A DNA stretch of 64,000 nucleotides from Uranotaenia lowii (GCF_029784155.1 NC_073693.1:167577104-167641103), one strand, 5' to 3'; shown: positions 22,678 through 33,228, numbered from the stretch's first letter. Notes: generated from the sequence alone by a model not told the origin. Program-made: numbers and translations.

Positions 22678-23352
22678 AATTGGGCAATGAGAAGGCAGAC
22701 TCTCTGGCAAAGGTGGGAGCGATGGAAGGCGACACGTATCAACGTGAAATCGTCTTCAGCGAATTTTACTATTTGGCTCGAAGAAACTCTCTTGTCAACT
22801 GGCAGCGCAAATGGGACGAGGATGAGCAGGGTCGGTGGTTCCACTCGATTATCCCAAAGGTAAGCCTTAAACCATGGTTTAATAGATTGAACTTGAGTCG
22901 GGATTTTATTCGTATATTTTCCCGTCTCATGTCCAATCATTGTTCCTTAGACGCGGTACTCTATCGTTTTGATATTGCTGGCAGCAATCTATGTGGTTGT
23001 GGCCAAGGTTACCATGACATCGAGCATATTGTTTGGTCGTGCGAGGTTCATCTTGTCGCCAGAACGAATTTTTTAGACTCCCTTAGGGCCCGAGGAAAAC
23101 CACCCTATGTTCCAGTGAGAGATGAGCTGGCTGTGATAGACTTGGACTACATGTTCGAAATATATCTTTTCCTAAAAGCTATTGATCTTCGTCTATAATT
23201 CTTTTTATTTTCACATTTCCCTATCTATCTTCTATCTTTTCTTCAAAAAGTGAACTAGATATAAGCACACAATTGTAATCAAACAAAACGAGTTTGGCTC
23301 CTTAAAGCCTAAAGGTATGAGCCGTTTCAAATAAAGAAATTACAAAAAAAAA
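22678..23352 (+). mobile_element. 5'-truncated LINE 3' end (RNase H tail, poly(A)) with 12-bp TSD
   Basis: The insertion is bounded by AAGTTCCGTTAT on both sides (22666-22677 and 23353-23364) and ends in a poly(A) run. It contains the 3' coding end and UTR of a LINE whose ORF2 carries an RNase H domain. The exact duplication indicates a relatively recent insertion into FB2. Confidence 0.9.
22683..23198 (+). CDS. RNase H/C-terminal domain of a LINE ORF2, truncated
   Basis: An open frame of about 172 codons begins inside the RNase H domain: GNEKADSLAKVGAMEGDTY holds the last conserved Asp region of type I RNase H in I/R1-like elements. It continues with NWQRKWDEDEQGRWFHSIIP, FNRLNLSRDFIRIFSRLMSN, and a CCHC-like SNLCGCGQGYHDIEHIVWSC segment, and stops at 23198. 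In the full element it would remove the RNA strand and bind nucleic acid. The frame is undamaged but there is no start codon of its own, RT or endonuclease. Confidence 0.85.
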   Translation, partial: GNEKADSLAKVGAMEGDTYQREIVFSEFYYLARRNSLVNWQRKWDEDEQGRWFHSIIPKVSLKPWFNRLNLSRDFIRIFSRLMSNHCSLDAVLYRFDIAGSNLCGCGQGYHDIEHIVWSCEVHLVARTNFLDSLRARGKPPYVPVRDELAVIDLDYMFEIYLFLKAIDLRL

Positions 23353-23759
23353 AAGTTCCGTTATCGATATTTTAACCTTTCAAAAGGCGATGGAAGTTCC
23401 CGAATAATTTCTACGTGACATGAGTCACCTGAAGTTCCCGTAAAACATTTTCTCAGCCAAATGTGAACTTCGCAGTTCCATCTTTATGTAAGAACGCGAC
23501 TTTTGGTTGCTTGGGTAGCTAGTGCAGAGCAAAGGCGGGAGCGATTCATGGGAGCTTTTCATCAACATGCCCTCTAGCCTAAAATTTCAACACCTATCAA
23601 GCTTTCTCCTATTGGCCACTAATGCCTGTCTATCCACCTTTCTTTCAAATTTCTATAAAATAAATTCTCTCTAGTTTTCATTCCGCCGCACATGCCATTA
23701 AAATTATAGTCATGAAAATAACGGCGATTAAAATCATATAACAATAAATTTAAATGCCA

Positions 23760-24140
23760 TCACTGCTGGGTCCCTAGCGAGGTATTGCATGACTATTTTG
23801 CATGAAACTTTCGCGAGGCCTCAGCAATGATGTCAAATTGGACAAATTTTTGAAAAATTTTCCAATTTGGAAAAATGACAAATTTTCAAAAATTTTATGT
23901 TTTGCGATTTCAAGAAAGAATAAGAGCAGGAATTCACTGGAAACTTTTTTGCCGATGTCCGAAGATAGTGAAAGTTTTTCGTGAAAGAACACTACCAAAC
24001 ATATTTAAGAAAAAAATACAAAAAATTAAAAAAAAACCCGTCTCACTAAATGATGAAAACTTTTGAATATGTAAAAGGTAGCAGTTAGTTAATGTTTTTG
24101 TAAAGTTAGGACCTTTACATAGGTGTTTAGGTTAGAATAA
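23760..24140. other. AT-rich sequence with internal self-complementary runs
   Basis: Local palindromic runs such as CAAATTTTTGAAAAATTTTCC near 23850 and no recognised gene. Short overlapping frames on both strands arise from the AT-rich composition. Confidence 0.4.
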
Positions 24141-24142
24141 GA

Positions 24143-24505
24143 GTGGAGTTTCAAGGATTAATATGTTGAAAATTGCAAGGAATATTTGGCCTGGCTTCGA
24201 CCAGACCGAACTGAACGCCAAGAGATAATTTTTAAACTGCAGATTTTGAAACTCATGTCATTCGTCTGCGAGACCAAAACAATTAAATTTATTCACTGGG
24301 AAGTGTTCCTTGGGTTATAAACTATTGGTTCGGTTTGATAAGTTTTACAGATTTTGTCCAAAGATGAAAATATTAGTACTTTAAATTCAAGTTTCTCAGA
24401 AAACTGCTGATGGCGTTCAGTTCGATCTGGTCGAATCCCGACCATTTAAAGAAGGTAGAAGGTAGTTTCAAGGATTAACATGTTGAAAAATTGTAAGGAA
24501 TATTT
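24143..24505. repeat. TIR segment flanked by about 43-bp imperfect direct repeats
   Basis: GTTTCAAGGATTAAYATGTT...GAATATTT occurs at about 24146-24187 and again at about 24462-24505 in the same direction, differing at a few positions. Between them lies a segment with 32-bp inverted ends: GGCCTGGCTTCGACCAGACC continuing GAACTGAACGCC on the left, and the complement ending GGTCGAATCCCGACC on the right. About 20 bp (with GAAGGTAGAAGGTA) separates the right arm from the right direct repeat. Confidence 0.65.
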
Positions 24506-25190
24506 ACAGAAGGTAGTGCCAAGGCAGCCCTGCTCTAGTATTGGTACAGACTGTGTCGTCACAATGACGAAAAATCTGTTAATTCACTAGGAAATTTAAC
24601 CTTTTTCGTTGATAATTCGAAGAATTTGCGGGAAATTTTTCACTTTTCAAACTTGTTATTCTAGAAGATTTCTTGCTCTGCAAGATCGATGCAGAAAAAA
24701 ATAGGGTTTTCGAGTATTTTTTTATATAAAATAGGCCGTCGAAGTTCGAAAAAAATGTGGTTTTTCCCTACTCAAATTTACAAAACATTAAAATTAGTTC
24801 AAAGTCTTCCATGAAAATGCTCAAGTCAGTGCAGTTTAAGAGCCTTATTACAATGAAGTAATCAAAACACAAGTTTTTATACAAAAGCACAATAATGTAT
24901 TGTCTTTTTAGTAAATCGAGTTAACAATTATTTATTGATGTTAATTGTTATGCATAAGAATTGAATGTAGTAAACCGGTTGGATAAAAATCATGAAAATC
25001 AGTTGAGCACTTGATAACTACCAGCTTGATAACTAAAGCTAAATTTTTCTTGATTTTTGCACGTTTTAGCTTCAAGATGACATTGTATTCAATGATAAAA
25101 CTTGGAAAAAGACAAATATGCAATCTTCAAAGGACCTAGAAATTTCATAATATAGTGCAATAGAGGCCTCACCATACAATCAAAATGAAA
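24506..25190. other. No gene seen
   Basis: AT-rich, no ORF above chance, no terminal repeats recognised. Confidence 0.5.
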
Positions 25191-25270
25191 TTTCTCTCTC
25201 TCTCTCTCCCTCTCTCTCTCTCTTTCTATCTCTCTCTCACTCTCTCTCTCTCACACACTCTCCCACTCTA
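25190..25270. repeat. (CT)n microsatellite
   Basis: About 75 bp of CT dinucleotides with a few interruptions (CCCT, TTTCTAT, CACACA). Confidence 0.95.
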
Positions 25271-25639
25271 CTCATTTTATCTAATATTCGGATTTGTACA
25301 GGCACGATGAATCAGCCATACTCAAAAACCAGTTTTGACAGCTGGCTGAAGTGTTTACGAAAAAGGGGAACTAGGGATGCCAGGTGCTTGAAATACCAAA
25401 ATCGGAGAAATTATTTACCAAAAGTATATGTATGTCCGTGCATGTCGTAGACCAAAGATCAAAAGATTTAAAACCCAATTGGGTTTTAGTTCATTTTATT
25501 AAAACTAGACTTCCGAAAACATAGAAAAGATTTGAGAATTCTATGAATTCATTTTCTTCGCAACACTTTTTGTATCTTACATTACAATACACTTCGAAAT
25601 AGCTGTAATAAACCGTGATAATAGGAAGGCTCTTTTAAG

Positions 25640-26135
25640 GGTGGACCTAACGCCCAATCGATGACATCAAGTCCGAACTCACGGTGTTCACCATCGAAGC
25701 TGCAGTCGAGGCTACATCATGCGCTACGACACTGACACCGCTGACGCCGCCCCCTCCAACACCCTTCAGCTCTTCGGTTCCCTCGTTCAAAATGGCCAAA
25801 ACTCCATCTTGTTTTCCCATATGATACCCATCAGACCCGATGTCATGCCTCGCCATGTTACCATCCGATTCGATGACTTTCTGCAGCTCCCAGACAGCTC
25901 TTGGAAGAAAATAGAGTTGAATAAGCAATTATCTGAAATCAGAGCAACTGGCATCCCAGACAGCTGTCAAATTTCGTCTGCATTTCGCCCCCACCAAACC
26001 TCGTCTACTTTTTTCCAAAGTGAGAACACCATAGTAGATTCATCATGGGTACAGGTGAATCGCAAGAAAAAAAAATATCGCAGCAAGCCGAGTGCAGAAA
26101 AATACATTACTGTAGACCGCATAAGGGCCAAATAA
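25640..26135 (+). pseudogene. Possible LINE ORF1 fragment
   Basis: Two overlapping frames read like parts of one protein broken by a frameshift. The first has PIDDIKSELTVFTIEAAVEA followed by a Thr/Pro-rich stretch (LTPLTPPPPTP). The second, to the stop at 26135, ends with a basic segment SSWVQVNRKKKKYRSKPSAE. A coiled segment, a Pro-rich linker and a basic tail are common in ORF1 proteins of Jockey/CR1-group LINEs, but no zinc knuckle or RRM is present to prove it. Confidence 0.35.
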
Positions 26136-26677
26136 AACATATAAGAGCCGTTTTCTTCCTATTCGATCGAAGCTTCAAACAATTGATTAATGTATGTTAT
26201 TGTCGAAGGACAAAATCACTTCTAAATTTTCACAAAGTGTTCCCGGACACTAGTCATAATAAGCGCTTCCCCTAAAAACCCCAGACTTCCACACGAGAAA
26301 TTTAAATTCAATGTGTAAACAGTCCGTTTCTGTACTTCCTACCTGCTTTCACTTTAAGTCATTTCTAGTGAATTCCCGGCTGTTTTACGTACTGAAATAA
26401 TTAATTTTGTAAAAATTTCGCGGACAAATAGAAAACCACGTGTGATTATCAAAAGTCATTGCCTACTCATGATTTGACCAGAGAAGTTTGTTAATGAGAA
26501 AGAAACACATCTATCGCTTTTGAAACGGGTGGCTCTCATACTGAATTCATTTAACACACGTCAGAACAAAATTGACAGAACACATGTAAATTTTATCATG
26601 ACAAGAATATATATGTAATGAATATTGTTTCCCGTTTGAAAAACAGGAGGCTATCATTTAAAATCACTTAAAATGTG

Positions 26678-26704
26678 GTAAAACAATGTTTACCGGGTCA
26701 GCTA
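26678..26704 (+). mobile_element. Probable Helitron 3' terminus
   Basis: A small hairpin (GGTAAA-ACAATG-TTTACC, 26678-26695) is followed after a few bases by CTAG and T, matching the 3' end structure of Helitrons (hairpin shortly before CTRR, insertion before T). The 5' TC end and element length were not found, so orientation and size are inferred. Confidence 0.45.
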
Positions 26705-26705
26705 G

Positions 26706-27290
26706 TTTATTGTTTATCTCACCATAATTTTGAAAACATTCTCAATTATCATCAATGAAGAAAATATCAATTAAAAAAATGCTGCAAAAACGATGTTTCA
26801 AACTGTTTTCTGGACCTGCTTGCTGGATTTGACTTTATACTCAAACTATCGAACTAGCACTGTTAGCTACGCACCGAATTATTTATGCTTTAGTCTTCAA
26901 CAAAATATAATCAATTCTGAATAAAATACTTTTTATCAGTTGATCTTTAACTCATGATCATAAAATAATCGAAGCTTGTTTTTATCTACATAAACAGATG
27001 ATCCAGAAATAAAATCCCTTAAATCCTTTGCCACACCTACTGATGTGAAAAGAATTCAGAACACGTTGTTGAAGAGTTGTCGGGCTTCACATGCAACTAG
27101 CTAGACCGAATTAAGTTACAGCATCCCAGGCATGGTTTGGGTGCTTCCTCCTTCCATATCGGCATCGGTTTGATCTTACAGAACCCAACGTCGTCGTTTT
27201 GTGGCTCAGGCCCAAGCCATCCATGGTCTGCTCTCTAAAACCGGTGCAGCAGCGCGTTTTTTTGATTTCTGCTTCAATTTCTCCCGCACA
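26706..27290. other. No gene seen before the possible exon
   Basis: AT-rich to 27000, then of more ordinary composition. A second acceptor-like site (TTTGATCTTACAG) ends near 27180. Confidence 0.4.
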
Positions 27291-27291
27291 G

Positions 27292-27377
27292 GATGGAACT
27301 GTACAATACAATCCGGTACTTGTGTTCCGTTACATCGGGAACAATGGGCAACAAATGCTGTGCGGATGGACGGGAGG
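27292..27377 (+). CDS. Possible first coding exon of a myristoylated protein (MGNKCC start, Src64-like)
   Basis: An acceptor-like site (TTCAATTTCTCCCGCACAG) ends at 27291. Fifty-two bases later an ATG in an excellent insect start context (GAACAATGG, 27344) begins MGNKCCADGREG. A donor-like GTGAAT follows at 27378. If not spliced, the frame continues through a (CAG)5 run, SSSSSNSSMMN, to TGA near 27420. MGNKCC is an N-myristoylation signal with a palmitoylatable cysteine pair and is the start I recall for insect Src64-type tyrosine kinases. No kinase exons lie in the window, so the assignment rests on six residues and gene context is lacking. A chance frame is quite possible. Confidence 0.3.
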
Positions 27378-28515
27378 GTGAATCGGAAACCAGCAGCAGC
27401 AGCAGCAACTCGTCAATGATGAACTGAAAATAGTAAATAAAAAAACCTTAAACAAAAAATAAGCAAGAGTATGCTTTCTTCGACATACCGAAGGTGGGCG
27501 AAACGGGAAAATGATGTTTTGTTCTCAATTGAAGGCACACAGGAAGAAATATAAAATAAGGAGAGAAAAAAAAACGCTCCACGGAAAGGTTGAATGGCAC
27601 TCGATTGGTGGTGAATGCGATTTCTGTGAGTCCGAAGGAAGTCGAGAGTTTGGGAAGCAACTTTCGCTAGGCTTTTTTTTGTTTCATTTCGCGAGGGGAG
27701 AAAATAGGAATTGAATGTAGAAGGTACCTACTTGGGCGCGTGATAACGATATTTCGGAGGAAGGGGCAAATCACACAATGTTCTGCGCAAATTGCGTGAA
27801 GATTGTTTAATTGCACTCATGCGATCAACGATTTTCCGTTGACTTGTGCGGGGGAGTGTGCTCGGAGATGCGATTCAATCGCAATTTGTATTCTTTTCTA
27901 AAGTTGTCAGGAGTGTAAAACGATTGTCCATGATTGATACAAAAATGTAGGTACTTGTGAATCCATTGCTATTCATCTTTAAAGTAAAAACCGGAAAGAA
28001 GAAATAAAGTGGTGGAATTCAATAGCTCGTATTTAAATCAGGATCACTATATTTGTGAATTAGAAGAAAGAGATAGATATTTTTAATAAAAAGTCATCAA
28101 CAGTACTTACAGGAGAATACCAACCCTAAACCCACGCTCACATTAAGATTACATTATGAAAAAAGAGATTTCAGAGTTAAATAAATCAAATTCTTAGATT
28201 CAGACTTATTATCAGAATGCCTAACTTTGACCAAAATAATATTTAAATTTGCAATGAACTGTAATTTTTTGGTTTTCCTTATTTTGAGCTTAATTGATGA
28301 TGTATTCAAAATCGTAGATTTCAGACGCAATAAATTGTGATATATGCAACTTACATATTCGTTACATGTTTCCAAAATATGCACGGAGATTATTAACAAA
28401 TTATCATTATCGTTCAATTAATAAATACTGTCAGTTTTTTTTTGCGAAAATTAACATATTTTTTTCCTGATTTAGGAAAAGCAGGGAGTATCATTTTACT
28501 GTCCAGTATTTTAGT
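27378..28515. other. Non-repetitive stretch, no gene recognised
   Basis: Mixed composition, normal GC until about 27900, then AT-rich. No TE ends recognised. It would be intron if the flanking exon candidates are real. Confidence 0.35.
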
Positions 28516-28545
28516 TTTTAAGAGCTGTCGTTCGGAATTCCGGGC
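28516..28545 (+). repeat. AGAGCTGTCGTTCGGAATTC motif, copy 1
   Basis: The 25-mer starting TTAAGAGCTGTCGTTCGG and ending AATTCCGG occurs here and at 30221-30246 in the same orientation, then the sequences diverge. A shared 5' boundary followed by divergence suits the 5' end of a retroelement family or a core-promoter-like element. Confidence 0.7.
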
Positions 28546-29217
28546 GACGGACGCGTTTTTGTTTTCCTCCATCCAAAAATTTAATTCATTTATCGTTTAA
28601 ATAGGAAATTTGAAGTGAAATAGTGATAATCTTTGTTTAAATGCTCGCCAGAAGTTTCCTACGCGTTTTTTGATTAATTTTCATATATTCAAGCCTCTTT
28701 GGGGAGCGTGAAATAGCGGTGTAGATTCAGTTCGATTTAAGTTAGCGCCCTGAGAAAAGAGTACTATGGGAAGTAAATCCCGAAATTGATATGTGGAGTG
28801 ATATTTGAAGAATCAAGCTGGAGCTATTTTTGCACAACGGTTATTGATTTGAAATTTATGTGAAGAAAAATTAAGCACGGCGACCTTATCATTGGCTGAC
28901 GATGCGGTTGTTGGATGAAGTGAACGGAGGTTTTTGATAAGTTAATTGTGGAGTGAAAAATTAAAATACAGCTTGGTAGAATTCTTAAAAAAAGAGCAAA
29001 GCCTGAGTGTCTAAATTATTACTCCCCCGGCTTGTGTGTTATTCGGAAAATAATTCAGTGGCATAGATTGCGTTAAGTGTTAAGTCTTGGGAAAAATGAA
29101 GAGGCTTGCACACGTGAAAAATGTTTGACACATTGCTTAAACACATTCATTTAATGATATTTTTGGTGGGACAGTATCAATGCTTCTTTTTTAATGATAC
29201 AATGACACTGGTCTGCA

Positions 29218-29308
29218 GCACTGAATCCAAACATGTTCACGAACCGGGAAGCTCCGATGCAGAACTACTAGAAGAAGGCGAACATCGTCACAGCAAGCGT
29301 TGCCTTGC
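29218..29308 (+). CDS. Possible internal exon of a secreted peptide precursor (dibasic KR site)
   Basis: An acceptor-like site (ACACTGGTCTGCAG) ends at 29217 and a donor-like GTGAGG begins at 29309. The exon encodes an acidic spacer (EPGSSDAELLEEGEHRH), then SKR and CLAAFG at the donor. Acidic spacer, dibasic KR and a Cys-starting peptide is the layout of neuropeptide or Cys-rich peptide precursors. Alternatively the frame runs unspliced from an ATG at 29121 (hydrophobic start IHLMIFLVGQYQCFFF) to TAA at 29336, giving 71 residues with a signal-like N-terminus. Further cysteines, which would define the family, are not found downstream. Unidentified. Confidence 0.35.
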
Positions 29309-29339
29309 AGCATTTGGTGAGGAACTTCCAATTTAACTT

Positions 29340-30220
29340 TTCCATATTCGCTCTTGACTGGTTTTATTTCAATTTCAACGTGGTGTTATGCTTCCTTTAC
29401 ACGTCACAATTTAACGGTAAAAAATCAGGAAAAAAATAGAATTATTAATCTTTTATAATTTCATATGATGATATGAAGATTCAACGCATTATAATCATAA
29501 TACAAAATTCATTTCACATGATCTGAATTTATCATTATTCAGCTTTAACTATTATTTTCATCACTATGGGTAAACAGGTCTGCCTAATTGTTCAATTTAC
29601 AGAAAATTCAATTAGTCAAATACTTTTGTATCTGACTGAATTTATGAAATAAACCTTTTGAGCTCTTAAAGGGCTCGAAAGGTCCTGTGTCTACTAATGT
29701 TTTATTTTGTTCTTCTTCATTTTCAAGAGCGAGTAAAGGCGCTTTATCCTTGGTCAACGACCAGAAATGAGGGAACACAGAAATCTATTTAATACAGATG
29801 AGTTGAATAAAAATGATTAAAATTACTAATTTCCAATCCTCACTGATTATTTGTAATGTTTTATGATTTCTGTGTTCAAAATAACTCATTTGCAACCGCT
29901 GAAGGATGGGTCATATTTCATAGGTTCCATTATCAACAAGGAGCACTTTTTTAGCTTATTTGCTTCCAACGTAATGCCCCTCGGAGCGTATGGTACTGGT
30001 GGTCCACGCTTCTTCTTTCTCCTTGTTCCTGATGTCTCTGCGTTCTCTGCTCCACAGTAGGCCCGACCATTTCATGTTTTTAATTATTTTAATGTTTTCA
30101 TGTTAACATAATTAAAAGCATGATGAAATACAAAAAGAATAATAACAAATTTGTTTTATTCTTCGGGACTCAGACATAAGTTCTGGCTGTGGCAGTACGA
30201 TTAGTGATTAGTTATTAGTG
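29340..30220. other. No gene recognised
   Basis: AT-rich. Around 29960-30060 a patch of normal composition is open on both strands (minus-strand segment RRKKKRGPPVPYAPRG), without splice sites that join anything. Confidence 0.35.
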
Positions 30221-30246
30221 ATTAAGAGCTGTCGTTCGGAATTCCG
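30221..30246 (+). repeat. AGAGCTGTCGTTCGGAATTC motif, copy 2
   Basis: Exact second copy of the motif at 28516, followed by unrelated sequence (CTTAATTTCCGCAG). Between here and 30978 no gene is seen. Confidence 0.7.
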
Positions 30247-30978
30247 GCTTAATTTCCGCAGTGTTTCTGTTCTACTTAGCTGTGATCGAGTTTCAATAGT
30301 GTATTTAGTATAATTGGCCGACTCCGAAATAAAAAAAATCAACGCATCGTAAACTGGAGAAACATTGATTATTATTTTCATTAATTTGTGAATACTTTGA
30401 AAAAGTGGCTTTTTCGTAACAACTAAAACATTAAAAACACTTACAGAGGCAAGCATAATTCTTGGTGGCAGGATATTTAAATGACAGAAATGCCTACAAT
30501 TGAATGTTTATCACAACACCAGATGAAATGTTTCGAAGTAATTTTGATCAAAATCAGTTTTCAGTATCCCAACACATTCGAAATTATAATTTTTTATTTT
30601 TTTTTGTTTTTTTGTTTTTCTGAGATTTCAACACTTCCGTGTTATTTATCCCCTATTTATTTTTTGGAGTTATTCAGCCTTTCTTTCGAAAACGGTTAGA
30701 ACAGAAAGATGGAAAATGATGCTGCAAACATTTAGGGCGAATAATTTTAAACATAGCTAGTTTTTTAGCTATAAAGACAAATGAAATTTTATCTTCAGAC
30801 AATTCCCTAGACCCTCCAATGATTCTAATTTTTTCTTCAAACTTTTCCATTTGATAGGGTTCCTAGCTATTTTACCTATACAACAACTTTACATCATGTA
30901 ACATTTGTTTGTCCAGTCCAAACTTAAGTACCTGGTATTTATCTGGAGAGTCGCAGCCAGAACAAATCTCAAACCCCT

Positions 30979-31869
30979 AGAGTAAGGTGCCAGATTTCCC
31001 GGTTTTATCCGGGTTTGCCTGGAAATATTAAATTTCGGATTTCATTGGAATAGCCCAGATTTTGCCCGGGTGTAGCATTATAATTAAGTTTGTCTAGCTA
31101 TTTTGTTCTGAGCGTGTAGTGATTGAGTGAAAAGATACCAAAGAATGAGTGATTAGTATTTAGAGTGTAGCTGTCAAACGCGCACGTGGAAAAACAACAC
31201 AAACGAAGAATCAACAAAACAACATCAACGTACGAAAACAATCGACGGAAGAAAACGTTTAGGTGGTAAGATTCGCCATCGCGCGTTAAAATTAACAGTG
31301 TCCGCATTCGTTTGATGTCCCAGAGCTTTAGTCATCGAATAAGGAGGATATTCCGGAGCTACTTGATGAAAAGCTCCCAGGCGACGGATTGAGTGAGACG
31401 AGGCAACAACCGACCGAGCCAGCTCCTACAGGTGACAATCTTAGCGGAAACAACGGTTGAGGTAGGCGTTGCGCTTGGAGATTTAAATCGAATTGAGTGT
31501 TTGTGTTTTGGGATTTAGTTAGCCGTGCAGCACGCACTGAAAGTCAGTGGTGCTCAACCTGTTTCACGGGTTTATTCTCATTTTCATCTTCAAATCACAC
31601 TTTAAAAAAACAAATTGTGTTGTTTTTTTTATTAATGCGTCCAAAACGAAATTTTCTGAGCAAGTTTCAGAAAAAATTGGTATTCAAAATTTTTTCTTGA
31701 TTTTTGATGAGTAATTTCTAGGTTTTGACCAAATTTGCCCGGATATTGCCAGGATTTTGGTCGACCATTTCGAAATTAAATGCCCGGGTTATGCCAGATT
31801 TTTAGATAAAAATAGCCCGGTTTTTCCGGCCCGGATACGTGCTGGAAAAATTCTGGCAACCTTACTCTA
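30979..31869. mobile_element. TIR element with TAGAGTAAGGT(T)GCCAGA ends
   Basis: Left end TAGAGTAAGGTGCCAGATTT and right end (complement) TAGAGTAAGGTTGCCAGAAT are inverted repeats, with GCCCGG/CCGGGCAAAA-type subterminal repeats near both ends. TA at both edges may be the target duplication. A central patch (31314-31470) of higher GC encodes, in one frame, EDIPELLDEKLPGDGLSETR followed by a donor-like GGTAGG. This could be a leftover transposase exon or a captured exon. No intact transposase. Confidence 0.7.
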
Positions 31870-31889
31870 CAGTCAGCGCAAAACCGTTA

Positions 31890-32430
31890 TTTGAAGGCCG
31901 TATACAAGCGTCCAAGCCTGTATCCTACTAGGATTCGCTTTCTTGAAGCAGATGAATCAACTCTGCCTATCAATGCTATGAGAAAACTCCAAGCTGCATC
32001 CATAATCCACAATCATCTACAAAACCCATTTGCACATCACGATCAACAATATGATCATCCAGATCTATTCTCTAAAAAACTAATACAGCTTGTATGTACG
32101 ATATCCCATCTCAGAATTTACTAAAATAGCTTTCACTTGGCCCTGATGTAGACTCACCTAGTATCTTTAAGGATGTTGGGATCCACGGGGTTCCCATTTT
32201 AGCCAACGACGATGACGAGATCTTAACCCACGATATATTGTTTTACAAAGATTCATCAAATGTTGGAGGGATAGCCAGCGCTGCTTTGGTTTCATCACTG
32301 GGACACAACGAATTTGGCATTTGCGGAGCATCAAAGCCTCTCGACTCAGTCGCGCTGTTTCCAGTCAGCGAGATCAGTCGTCCCAGCACTGAGTTCGATT
32401 GTGGCGATGAGGTCCTCAGTCTTTTTTTTT
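31890..32430 (+). pseudogene. LINE ORF1-end fragment (CR1/Jockey group), low certainty
   Basis: The 3' part (about 32300-32430), GASKPLDSVALFPVSE continuing RPSTEFDCGDEVLSL, matches the segment just upstream of the endonuclease at 37590-37690 (LVALNPACVNSLPGSEFICG). Both therefore derive from the same LINE family junction. The 5' part has a 78-codon frame (31891-32124) of unknown affinity. Frames are broken and a T-run at 32422 ends the homology. Confidence 0.45.
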
Positions 32431-33228
32431 TATTAGTTGTTAACCCAGGTGGTAAATCCATTTTACAAATTACATTCCAAGGCGCGGCGAGCCACCGCGT
32501 CCCCCCAGTTTGCTACTCTGGGTCCATGGGTGTAATTGGACGTCTCATGATACAATGCTAAGGAACACTGTACCCTCTACGCCATATATAAAGTCCACCT
32601 GGGGCCACTGACTTTTGTTCCCACCTCGAACTGTTTGACACACTTTGCTTTCAATAGTGGGAGGTCAATTCACGCTAATGCGCTCCAAGGCAATACTCGT
32701 TTCCGAATCCTCTGTCAGCAATACCTTACTCTAACACAACTCGATGCACAACCCCTCCTCTGACGAGTTAGGACCCGACATCTCATCGTGTGAATGAGGT
32801 TCCCATGTAGCGCAACTACAAGCTTTGTGGATCTAGTCCAAGAAGTCCAGAAACACAAAGCGAGTTGTCGACGACCCTTTCTCTGTTCGAACACGCGGGT
32901 CAGGGGGGGTAAGCCTCCTAAGCCACTTGTAGGACTCAGACTCCTCCGAACTCACAAGAAATGTTGACTTAAGTCACCACTCAGCGCAACAACTCACTCT
33001 TCAAGTCGGGTGCTTTACTCCCCGAAGCGCAGATCGAGCTATAGACCGCCCTCATCAGGTCACACTCGCGGTTCAGGCGCATCAATTCCCGAAACGCGTG
33101 TCGAACCCTGACACCTCCGGCAAACTGTGCCTCTCAGACACTGACGTGTAAAACACGTCCCTAAGTGATCGGCCCACCATTTGGCCACCACTTTGCGCAT
33201 CTACTCATTTTGCGAGTCGGGTCTATAC

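Larger units (their letters stand above)
21077..23756. mobile_element. Foldback element FB2 with asymmetric tail and 17-bp direct repeats
   Basis: Arms of about 210 bp are inverted copies: left from 21094 (ACTATAATTTTAATGGC) to about 21595, interrupted by a hairpin MITE; right about 23503-23712, ending GCCATTAAAATTATAGT. The exact 17-mer AACAATAAATTTAAATG flanks the whole (21077-21093; 23740-23756). Between right arm and right direct repeat lies a 27-bp tail containing CGGCGATTAAAAT, the core also found in FB1. The interior holds a later LINE insertion (22678-23352) and about 1 kb of unrecognised sequence with repeated CTTAAGAGAATGCTAATCAG-like blocks. Confidence 0.75.
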
